DNA from: an uncultured Candidatus Planktophila sp. | GTDB taxonomy: Bacteria; Actinomycetota; Actinomycetes; Nanopelagicales; Nanopelagicaceae | Direction of reading: 5' to 3' | NCBI GenBank assembly: GCA_937975715.1 | Contig: CALJUA010000102.1 | Coordinates: 1-12,616 of the forward strand | DNA length: 12,616 nucleotides | Part shown: piece by piece, positions 6,486 through 12,323 of the stretch | How positions within the stretch are numbered: the first letter of the stretch is position 1 | How the letters are laid out: every line of letters starts with the position of its first letter | Position numbers and translations under genes: made by a program | The notes under the pieces: generated by a model | Database searches by the model: none | What the model saw: only the letters and a program-made list of their open reading frames with translations | Told to the model about the DNA's origin: nothing

Positions 6486-7031
6486 ATGAAGCGTAAGACT
6501 TTTGACAAGATTGTGACATTCCTCGGAGCCGGGCTCACAGTCTTCCTATTCGTTGTAGCAGCTCTCGCGAACTGGGGCGCTTCATTTGCAAGCGATTCAG
6601 TGCAGTCACAGCTTCAGGCGCAAGAAATCACAATGCCACCAGCAACAGGTAATGCTGAAGAGCCTGCGGATGTCACCGCATACTTCAAGGCACACGGTGG
6701 AAAGTTGATGTCAACTGGTAAAGATGCACAGATGTATGCAGATCACTTCATCGCATTCCATATGGCCAACATGCCAACTTATGCAGAAGCATCAGCTGCA
6801 GCTCGTTCTGCATCACCAGAGAACAAGGCAGCCGCGGAAGCAACTGTAGAGACAGTGTTTAAGGGCAATATACTTCGCGGAACACTTCTGACTGCCTATG
6901 CATTCGGAACACTTGGTGAGCTCGCTGGATACGGCGCAATGGCAGCACTTATCGGCGCACTCTTGATGCTTGTATTCACCATCCTAGGAGTTGTTCATCT
7001 TCGTCGCACTCCAGAAGAGGCGATGATCTAA
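6486..7031 (+). CDS. Actinobacterial small membrane protein (often misnamed LigA)
   Basis: A 181-residue membrane protein of unknown function. One N-terminal helix (about residues 8-29) is followed by an extracytoplasmic segment of about 100 residues, then a hydrophobic C-terminal region (about 132-172, probably one long or two short helices) and a short RRTPEE tail. The start at 6486 is set by a strong AAAGGAGAG five bases upstream; the frame extends to 6459 but those residues run through the ribosome binding site. The pattern of helix, ANWGASFASDSVQSQLQAQ, an ITMPP segment, YADHFIAFHM, RGTLLTAYAFGTLGELA and VHLRRTPEE resembles a family widespread in Actinobacteria. That family is frequently labelled 'aromatic ring-opening dioxygenase LigA'. 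Nothing in the sequence supports an oxygenase. It stands alone between two terminators. Confidence 0.8.
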   Translation: MKRKTFDKIVTFLGAGLTVFLFVVAALANWGASFASDSVQSQLQAQEITMPPATGNAEEPADVTAYFKAHGGKLMSTGKDAQMYADHFIAFHMANMPTYAEASAAARSASPENKAAAEATVETVFKGNILRGTLLTAYAFGTLGELAGYGAMAALIGALLMLVFTILGVVHLRRTPEEAMI

Positions 7032-7078
7032 CATCCCCAACTCTCTCAAACTCTCCGTTGAAGGGTTGAGGGAAAGAG

Positions 7079-7111
7079 AAAACCCCCGTAGCGCGTAGCT
7101 ACGGGGGTTTT
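7079..7111. terminator. Bidirectional rho-independent terminator
   Basis: A perfect stem, CCCCCGTAGC (7083-7092) with GCTACGGGGG (7098-7107), has a five-base loop and is flanked by AAAA on the left and TTTT on the right. It therefore ends in a U run whichever strand is read. It lies between the convergent membrane-protein gene and ino1 and should serve both. Confidence 0.92.
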
Positions 7112-7124
7112 CCTTTACTTCTAT

Positions 7125-8222
7125 TTAGCGATCAAGCTTTCCTGAGATGAAGTCCTCAGTCTTGTTATGAGCCTGCTCATCTGTGTACTGAACTGGTGGA
7201 GTCTTCATGAAGTATGAAGATGGTGAGAGCAACGCTCCACCAATCTTGCGATCGAGACCGATCTTTGCACAGCGAAGTGCGTCGATGATGACACCAGCTG
7301 AGTTTGGTGAATCCCATACTTCAAGCTTGTATTCAAGATTCAATGGAACGTCACCGAATGCGCGACCCTCGAGGCGAACATATGCCCACTTGCGGTCATC
7401 GAGCCATGGAATGTAATCAGAAGGTCCGATGTGAACATTCTTTGCACCCATATCGTGATCTAGCTGTGAGGTCACAGAGTTTGTCTTTGAGATCTTCTTT
7501 GACTCTAGGCGATCGCGCTCGAGCATGTTCTTGAAGTCCATGTTTCCACCAACGTTGAGCTGATATGTGCGATCGAGGTGAACGCCACGGTCCTGGAACA
7601 ACTTAGCCATGATGCGGTGTGTGATTGTTGCGCCAACCTGTGACTTGATGTCATCGCCAACAATTGGAAGACCTGCATCTTCGAACTTCTTCGCCCATAC
7701 TGGGTCAGAAGCGATAAAGACTGGAAGTGCGTTAACAAATGCACAGCCTGCTGCAATTGCACACTCTGCATAGAACTTCGCTGCTTCTTCTGATCCGACA
7801 GGCAAGTAGCAGATAAGCACGTCAACTTGCTCTTCCTTAAGAGCTGCAACGATATCTACCTCAGGAGCTGTTGACTCTGTGATTGTCTCTTTGTAGTAGC
7901 GACCAAGACCGTCAAGTGTCTTTCCACGCTGAACCTCAACGCCTGTCTTTGCTACATCTGAAAACTTGATTGTGTTGTTCTCTGATGCCCAAATTGCATC
8001 AGCAAGATCGAGACCGACCTTCTTTGAATCAACATCGAATGCTGCAACGAACTTCACGTTGCTGATGTGGTATCCGCCCACAACTGCGTGCATGAGGCCA
8101 GGAATCTCCTGATCTACAGCTGCATCCTTGTAGTAAGTAACACCCTGAACGAGTGAGTTTGCGCAGTTACCTACGCCGACGATGGCAACGCGAATGTCGC
8201 CAGCTCCTGTTGTGATCTTCAC
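7125..8222 (-). CDS. ino1: Inositol-3-phosphate synthase (actinobacterial type)
   Basis: This cytoplasmic NAD+-dependent enzyme converts glucose 6-phosphate to 1D-myo-inositol 3-phosphate. That is the entry step for phosphatidylinositol lipids and, in many actinobacteria, mycothiol. The 365-residue length matches the short actinobacterial and archaeal form. Visible features are the Rossmann motif VAIVGVGNCANSLVQG (12-27), GDDIKSQVGATITHR (189-203), QLNVGGNMDF (221-230) and DSPNSAGVIIDA (304-315), all conserved around the NAD and substrate sites. Translation starts at GTG 8222, which overlaps the TGA of padR by four bases (GTGA), so its translation is probably coupled to that of the regulator. 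The padR-ino1 pairing resembles the arrangement in mycobacteria. The gene ends at the bidirectional terminator. Confidence 0.96.
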   Translation of the reverse strand: MKITTGAGDIRVAIVGVGNCANSLVQGVTYYKDAAVDQEIPGLMHAVVGGYHISNVKFVAAFDVDSKKVGLDLADAIWASENNTIKFSDVAKTGVEVQRGKTLDGLGRYYKETITESTAPEVDIVAALKEEQVDVLICYLPVGSEEAAKFYAECAIAAGCAFVNALPVFIASDPVWAKKFEDAGLPIVGDDIKSQVGATITHRIMAKLFQDRGVHLDRTYQLNVGGNMDFKNMLERDRLESKKISKTNSVTSQLDHDMGAKNVHIGPSDYIPWLDDRKWAYVRLEGRAFGDVPLNLEYKLEVWDSPNSAGVIIDALRCAKIGLDRKIGGALLSPSSYFMKTPPVQYTDEQAHNKTEDFISGKLDR

Positions 8223-8755
8223 TTAGATTTCCTCTCGGTCGTAATCATTTCCTGCAGCCACGCTATTTCGCGATCTGCAGAGTCAAGCGAATGGCGGCGC
8301 CACTCTTGAAGGTACTTATCGATTCCAATTGGAGACTTCTCTACTTCATCGCGAAGGATCTCTGCCTTCTCCTGAAGTCGACGTAGCCGTCCCTCAAGTA
8401 TCCGAACCCGGCTCTTTGTAGGTGTTGGACTAAAGAATGCGAAACGAATTTCAAATCCTTCATCTTCCCAAGCATCTGCGCTGACGGTTTCGGTGAGCGC
8501 CTCGAAACGTGCCATTCCCTCTGTGGTGATGGCGTAGACAATTCTTGGACGCTTGCTCCCCCGGTCGACTGCTTCTTCCTGGATATAACCAGCGAGAAGC
8601 ATGCGGCGAAGTTGCGGATAGAGAACTGAGAATGAGATCGCCTTAAATGGACCAAAGATGGTGACCATTCGCTTGCGGAGCTCATATCCATGAAGCGGCC
8701 CCTGCGCCAAGAGCCCAAGGAGTGCAAACTCCAGGGATTCAACGCGTGAACGCAT
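8219..8755 (-). CDS. PadR-family transcriptional regulator
   Basis: A 178-residue regulator. The N-terminal winged helix-turn-helix spans about residues 7-85: LEFALLGLLAQGPLHGYELR, then FSVLYPQLRRMLLAGYIQ and the wing with RPRIVYAITTEGMARFE. A charged, helical C-terminal part at about 115-175 is the dimerisation domain typical of the Vir/PadR-C type. The ATG at 8755 is the only in-frame start before a stop codon upstream. It is first in the operon with ino1, with a four-base overlap, and a perfect palindrome lies about 30 bases upstream. The simplest model is autorepression that also sets inositol phosphate synthesis. Mycobacteria carry a PadR-like gene in the same position next to ino1. The signal it senses is unknown. 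Confidence 0.93.
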   Translation of the reverse strand: MRSRVESLEFALLGLLAQGPLHGYELRKRMVTIFGPFKAISFSVLYPQLRRMLLAGYIQEEAVDRGSKRPRIVYAITTEGMARFEALTETVSADAWEDEGFEIRFAFFSPTPTKSRVRILEGRLRRLQEKAEILRDEVEKSPIGIDKYLQEWRRHSLDSADREIAWLQEMITTERKSK

Positions 8756-8785
8756 TCCAAGCTCATTTCTCTTATATAGCGGTTA

Positions 8786-8804
8786 ATATATCGATGCGAT
8801 ATAT
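8786..8804. promoter_or_regulatory. Palindrome, candidate PadR operator
   Basis: ATATATCG and CGATATAT form a perfect eight-base inverted repeat around ATG. It sits in the divergent padR/uraA region, 31 bases before padR and 144 before uraA. It overlaps plausible padR promoter elements (TATATT, TATATA on the minus strand). Less precise flanking pairs GGTTAA (8781-8786) and TTAACC (8816-8821) surround it. The size and dyad fit a dimeric winged-helix operator; the link to this PadR is inferred from position. Confidence 0.6.
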
Positions 8805-8850
8805 CTGGGCGATAGTTAACCCGAAATAACCCCCAAAAGCAAAGATGGCT

Positions 8851-8927
8851 CGGCGCGCCGTATAGGTGGCGTAGGCCACACCTGCCTAGCCTTAGGCAAT
8901 TCCCTCACAGGCTCGCATACGGGCCAC
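8851..8927 (+). promoter_or_regulatory. Hairpin-rich leader of the uracil permease gene
   Basis: Between padR and uraA, the plus strand holds the ten-base palindrome CGGCGCGCCG (8851-8860). Next are hairpin GTGGC-GTAG-GCCAC (8866-8879) and hairpin TGCCTA-GCCT-TAGGCA (8883-8898). A second GGCCAC at 8922-8927 could pair with GTGGC at 8866-8870 instead of the first. Two exclusive folds shortly before the ribosome binding site (AAAGGA 8937-8942) would suit attenuation or translational control. No known riboswitch class was recognised, and the transcription start is not certain to lie upstream of these elements. Confidence 0.35.
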
Positions 8928-8947
8928 TTGAACTCGAAAGGACTCTC

Positions 8948-10204
8948 ATGTCTCTTAGCTGGAAGCTCCACGGCAACGGCAAGTCGATCGCCGCAGGCGA
9001 TGTCGTTTCAACAGATGAGCGCCTCACATGGCCACGCACAGTAGGCGTCGGTCTGCAGCACATTGCAGCAATGTTCGGTGCGACATTCCTCGTCCCGATC
9101 ATCACAGGATTTCCACCAACCACAACACTCTTCTTCTCAGGTATAGGAACACTTGTCTTTCTTTTAATCACAGGAAATCGCGTTCCAAGCTACCTTGGTT
9201 CATCATTCGCCTTCCTCGGACCAATCGCTGCTGCGATGGCAGATAAGTCAGCTGGAATGGCAGGTGCACTCGGTGGCATCGTCTTCACTGGTGTCGTTCT
9301 CGCACTTGTTGGTCTGCTGATAAAGGCAGCAGGCATCAACTGGGTGAATGCAATCTTGCCCCCAGTTGTAACAGGAACAATCGTGATTGTTATTGGCTTC
9401 AACCTGGCAGGTGCTGCAAAGGGCAACTTCGTCAAGGATCCACTACTTGGAATCATTACCTTGTCATCGATTGCTCTTATCAGTGCAATCTCAAAGGGCT
9501 TCCTCGGACGCATCAGCATCTTCGCTGGAATCGTCGTTGGTTACATTGTTGCACTCATCCAGGGCAATGTAGATACATCAGGTATCAAGGCTGCCGCTTG
9601 GGTTGCAGCTCCAACATTTACTGCTCCCACATTTAAGACCAACATCATGATTCTCTTCTTACCTGTTGTTCTTGTCTTGATCGCAGAGAACGTTGGACAC
9701 GTTAAGGCAGTTGCAGCAATGACTGGCAAGAACCTTGATGATCAAATGGGTAACGCTCTCATTGCAGATGGATTGGCAACGACTCTTGCTGGTGCAGGTG
9801 GTGGTTCAGGTACAACTACATACGCTGAGAATATCGGTGTAATGGCTGCTACTCGCGTTTACTCAACTGCTGCTTACTGGGTAGCTGGTGTCGGTGCGAT
9901 TGTGCTCGGCCTCTCACCTAAGTTCGGTGCAGTCCTTTCAGCAACACCTGTGGGAGCTCTCGGCGGCGTCGCTGTTGCTCTCTTCGGAATGATCGGAATC
10001 CTCGGTGCGCGTATTTGGATTGAATCAAAGGTAGATTTTTCAAATTCAAATAACCTCATCATTGCGGCTTCTGCGATCATCATCGGAATCTCAGATATCT
10101 CATGGACAAAGGGCCAGTACACATTTACAGGTATAGTCAATGCGACTCTTGTAGCTGTTCTCGGTTACCAGATTCTCAATGCAGTATCAAAGATCCGCAA
10201 GTAA
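8948..10204 (+). CDS. uraA: Uracil permease, UraA/NCS2 family
   Basis: This cytoplasmic-membrane uracil:proton symporter has 418 residues, the normal length for the family, with about 14 hydrophobic segments. Diagnostic features are GLQHIAAMFGATFLVP (35-50), NRVPSYLGSSFAFLGPI (77-93), the helix-8 segment LIAENVGHV with Glu247, and the helix-10 loop GSGTTTYAENIGVMAATRVY with Glu294. These glutamates correspond to the two that contact uracil and couple protons in E. coli UraA, which favours uracil over xanthine or urate as substrate. AAAGGA ends five bases before the ATG. It is divergent from padR-ino1 across a 192-base region and follows a structured leader. With the NCS1 permease at the left of the window, it gives this cell two distinct nucleobase-type uptake systems. 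Confidence 0.94.
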   Translation: MSLSWKLHGNGKSIAAGDVVSTDERLTWPRTVGVGLQHIAAMFGATFLVPIITGFPPTTTLFFSGIGTLVFLLITGNRVPSYLGSSFAFLGPIAAAMADKSAGMAGALGGIVFTGVVLALVGLLIKAAGINWVNAILPPVVTGTIVIVIGFNLAGAAKGNFVKDPLLGIITLSSIALISAISKGFLGRISIFAGIVVGYIVALIQGNVDTSGIKAAAWVAAPTFTAPTFKTNIMILFLPVVLVLIAENVGHVKAVAAMTGKNLDDQMGNALIADGLATTLAGAGGGSGTTTYAENIGVMAATRVYSTAAYWVAGVGAIVLGLSPKFGAVLSATPVGALGGVAVALFGMIGILGARIWIESKVDFSNSNNLIIAASAIIIGISDISWTKGQYTFTGIVNATLVAVLGYQILNAVSKIRK

Positions 10205-10222
10205 TTACCAATAAAAACAAAT

Positions 10223-10322
10223 AAGAGAACGCTAGGCTTACGCAGGTGATTCCAACTCGATATCCGGAGTACCTGATTGCAGCGATGATTATCATCCTCG
10301 CTCCCGGGCCTAGCGTTCTCTT
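10223..10322. repeat. Perfect 15-base inverted repeat spanning the lysE start
   Basis: The left arm AAGAGAACGCTAGGC (10223-10237) lies in the uraA-lysE gap and covers most of the lysE -10 box. The right arm GCCTAGCGTTCTCTT (10308-10322) lies inside the lysE coding region, over the conserved PGPSVLF segment. The arms are exact complements with a 70-base spacer containing the GTG start. In a transcript reading through from uraA, the pair could form a stem enclosing the lysE start. Confidence 0.75.
10233..10238 (+). promoter_or_regulatory. Putative -10 box of lysE-family gene
   Basis: TAGGCT is a typical actinobacterial -10 hexamer and ends seven bases before the GTG start at 10246, which suggests a leaderless or nearly leaderless message. 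There is no Shine-Dalgarno. It overlaps the left arm of the 15-base inverted repeat. Confidence 0.45.
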
Positions 10323-10887
10323 TGTTATTGCCAGAGCTATTGCATGGGGACGCGCCACTGCCGTTCTCACAGTCTTAGGAAATGTCTCTGGTTCATTTGT
10401 TCTCTCGTCTCTTGTGGCTCTTGGTATCGGACCGATCCTTCAGAAATATCACATCGCATATGTTGCAGTGCAATGGGGTGGCGGGCTCTATCTGATTCAT
10501 CTTGGTATCGATGCGATTCGCAAACGTGCGGTGCACGCCTCAGATATGACTAATCAAGGACCCGTAGGTCCTACTCCCCTCTCCTCAATTCGAGATGGCT
10601 TTTGGGTTGGTGTTCTCAATCCCAAGGCGATTGTCTTCTTCGCAGCAGTTCTCCCGCAGTTTGTAGATATTGAAGGTACGACTGTTACTCGACAATTACT
10701 CTTCCTGGGACTGACCTTCTGTGTCTTGGCATTCATCTCCGATGGAATGTGGGGTCTTCTTGCAGGGACGGCTCGAACATGGCTAGCCTCTAGTAACCAT
10801 CGCCTCGAACGTCTCCGCGGTTTCGGTGGATCCATCATGATTATCTTGGGTCTATCGGTGTTGTACTCGGCAATTGTCAGTAGCTAA
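10246..10887 (+). CDS. LysE/RhtB-family amino-acid exporter
   Basis: This inner-membrane translocator has 213 residues and about six hydrophobic segments, the usual size of LysE/RhtB exporters. Conserved marks are the PGP motif near the end of the first helix (IIILAPGPSVLFV, residues 16-27), GR at 35-36, the small-residue second helix and GVLNPKAIVFF at 122-132. Members export amino acids or their analogues such as lysine, threonine or homoserine; the substrate cannot be assigned here. Translation starts at GTG 10246 with no ribosome binding site, following a -10-like TAGGCT. It lies 41 bases after uraA and 15 bases before the nuclease gene on the same strand, so read-through from uraA is possible since no terminator separates them. 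Confidence 0.9.
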   Translation: MIPTRYPEYLIAAMIIILAPGPSVLFVIARAIAWGRATAVLTVLGNVSGSFVLSSLVALGIGPILQKYHIAYVAVQWGGGLYLIHLGIDAIRKRAVHASDMTNQGPVGPTPLSSIRDGFWVGVLNPKAIVFFAAVLPQFVDIEGTTVTRQLLFLGLTFCVLAFISDGMWGLLAGTARTWLASSNHRLERLRGFGGSIMIILGLSVLYSAIVSS

Positions 10888-10890
10888 AGG

Positions 10891-10896
10891 CAGAAT
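10891..10896 (+). promoter_or_regulatory. Possible -10 box of the nuclease gene
   Basis: CAGAAT is followed by six bases (CGCCTC) and the ATG at 10903. It differs from TANNNT at the first base, so it is weaker than the other cases. It starts four bases after the lysE stop. Confidence 0.25.
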
Positions 10897-10902
10897 CGCC
10901 TC

Positions 10903-11598
10903 ATGAAGAAACCCGCTACACCAGCCCGCGAATTTATCGCTCCTTCGGATCTGACTTTCGGATTCTCTACCTGTAAGCGATGCATCTGGATTAAATACTG
11001 GTTCTCTTTCGAACTGAAGAAAGATTTTCCTCTCGTTAAAAGCCTTTCCACTTTCCAGGAAGAATATTTCCGACGTACACCTATGCCAAGCATCGATCCA
11101 TCGTTACCTGCAGGAACGGTCAAGCAATGGGGCCAATGGGTGAAGTCAAAGAAAATCGTCATCAATGGCGTTGAGACTCAGTGGAAGCTCCGCGGAATCT
11201 ACGATCTGCTTGGCCATTACGACGATGGCACAGTTGGCATCATCGATTGCAAAGTCTCCGACTCCGAGCGCGATAGCGGCGACTTCTATGCTCCACAGCT
11301 TGAGGCATATGCCTACACTCTCGAAAACCCTCTCAGCGGAAAAGTGTTTCCGGTACAGACGATGGGTCTTTTGATTTGGAAGCTTGGCGGCGTTGCAGAG
11401 ACCCGCCCCAATGAATTCGTTGCGAATTCGATGGGCTTTGGGGTCAACCAGGTTTATGTACCGGTGCAACGCGATCCCGAACGACTTGCAAAGCTACTGG
11501 AAGAATTCATCACTGTCATTGACGGCGAAATGCCTGATGCAGGTAGCCAGTGCCACGCATGCAATTTTCTTGATGGGCGTCTGGCCCTCGAGAATTAA
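10903..11598 (+). CDS. PD-(D/E)XK nuclease with Cas4/RecB-like motifs
   Basis: A 231-residue protein with the metal-binding core of the PD-(D/E)XK nuclease superfamily. LRGIYDLLG gives Asp101, GIIDCKVSD gives Asp115 and Lys117 (the DxK pair), and PQLEAYAY (131-138) gives the QxxxY motif typical of the RecB/AddB/Cas4 branch. Two cysteine pairs, C24-x2-C27 near the N-terminus and C217-x2-C220 near the C-terminus, bracket the core. That is like the iron-sulfur cluster cysteines of Cas4 and AddB, although those usually have one cysteine at the N-terminus and three at the C-terminus. A role in trimming or processing DNA ends is plausible. There is no CRISPR array, cas gene or helicase nearby. The stop codon overlaps that of the facing acyltransferase gene. 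Confidence 0.8.
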   Translation: MKKPATPAREFIAPSDLTFGFSTCKRCIWIKYWFSFELKKDFPLVKSLSTFQEEYFRRTPMPSIDPSLPAGTVKQWGQWVKSKKIVINGVETQWKLRGIYDLLGHYDDGTVGIIDCKVSDSERDSGDFYAPQLEAYAYTLENPLSGKVFPVQTMGLLIWKLGGVAETRPNEFVANSMGFGVNQVYVPVQRDPERLAKLLEEFITVIDGEMPDAGSQCHACNFLDGRLALEN

Positions 11599-12284
11599 CT
11601 CTCTTCTTCTGTGGTGGCGCTCTTAGCGCCCTTTACTGCATAAGAATCGACATACTCTTGTCCAGACAACTGCTGAATGCGCTTCATGATTGCGTCAGCA
11701 CATTCGCGCAAGAAGAGCGCATCACGTGAATCACCTTCAAAGTACATAGGCTCGCCAAATGTCATTCCGACGCGCTTGATATTGGGAAGCACTTGGCCAG
11801 TTGGCTGAATCTTGTCTGTATTAAACATTGCAACGGGAATCACTGGCGCACCTGACTCAATTGCAAGACGTGCAATACCTGTGCGTGCTTTATATAGACG
11901 GCCATCTGGTGAACGTGTTCCCTCAGGATAGATGCCAAGGCATTTTCCATCTGCAAGAACTTGAAGGCCTGTGATCAAGGCAGCCTCACTTCGACGACCA
12001 CCGGAGCGATCAACAGGAACCTGTCCGAGTGCGATAAATGTGAGTTTCTTTAATAAACCTTTTGGTCCAGGGCTTGTGAAGTACTCGCTCTTGGCAAGAA
12101 AGGTCACTTTACGTGGAACAACAAGTGGCATAAAGATTGAGTCGCTAAATGAAAGGTGATTGGAAGCAATAATCACTGGACCAGAAGCTGGAACATTGCG
12201 AAGGCCTTTCACCTTAGGGCGAAAGAGGAGCATCAAGAACGGAGTCAGGAATGCTCGCAAGGTGCCGTAGGGCAAGTTGTTCAT
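11595..12284 (-). CDS. plsC: 1-acyl-sn-glycerol-3-phosphate acyltransferase (PlsC family)
   Basis: This membrane-associated acyltransferase probably adds the second acyl chain to lysophosphatidic acid to make phosphatidic acid, the precursor of all phospholipids. It has 229 residues. The block I motif NHLSFSD supplies His43 and Asp48 (the HX4D catalytic pair). VPVDRSGGRRS (89-99) is block II and YPEGTRSPDG (119-128) is block III, which binds the glycerol phosphate. VIPVAMFNT (148-156) is block IV. The N-terminal segment (9-21) is hydrophobic and may anchor it. The C-terminal tail is polar and acidic (TTEEES). The ATG at 12284 follows a TAGATT box by six bases, so it is probably leaderless. 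Related acyltransferases acting on other lipids cannot be excluded. It shares a 39-base divergent region with the last gene. Confidence 0.91.
   Translation of the reverse strand: MNNLPYGTLRAFLTPFLMLLFRPKVKGLRNVPASGPVIIASNHLSFSDSIFMPLVVPRKVTFLAKSEYFTSPGPKGLLKKLTFIALGQVPVDRSGGRRSEAALITGLQVLADGKCLGIYPEGTRSPDGRLYKARTGIARLAIESGAPVIPVAMFNTDKIQPTGQVLPNIKRVGMTFGEPMYFEGDSRDALFLRECADAIMKRIQQLSGQEYVDSYAVKGAKSATTEEES
11616..11630 (+). terminator. Weak hairpin inside the end of plsC, possible nuclease-gene terminator
   Basis: GGCGCT (11616-11621) and AGCGCC (11625-11630) pair around a CTT loop, followed by CTTT on the plus strand. It lies 18 bases after the nuclease stop and is also codons for Gly-Ala-Lys-Ser-Ala in plsC. 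The U tract is short, so termination is uncertain. Confidence 0.3.
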
Positions 12285-12290
12285 GGCGAT

Positions 12291-12296
12291 AATCTA
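12291..12296 (-). promoter_or_regulatory. Putative -10 box of plsC
   Basis: The minus strand reads TAGATT, six bases (ATCGCC), then ATG, which places the transcription start at the start codon. No clear -35 was seen. Confidence 0.42.
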
Positions 12297-12323
12297 TTAC
12301 AAGGCTCTTAACCGCGCGAATAT

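Noticed and set aside
7032..7078. Possible second hairpin (CTCAA with TTGAG) after the membrane protein gene.
   Set aside because: Only a five-base stem with a long loop; the strong terminator at 7079-7111 is sufficient.
8341..8766. A 141-codon minus-strand open frame in another frame of padR, whose ATG lies six bases after TATATA.
   Set aside because: The padR frame has an unmistakable PadR domain; the alternative frame has no recognisable features. The AT-rich box may simply be part of the padR promoter.
10903..11598. Cas4-like protein as part of a CRISPR-Cas locus.
   Set aside because: No direct-repeat array or other cas gene was seen in the window on either strand.
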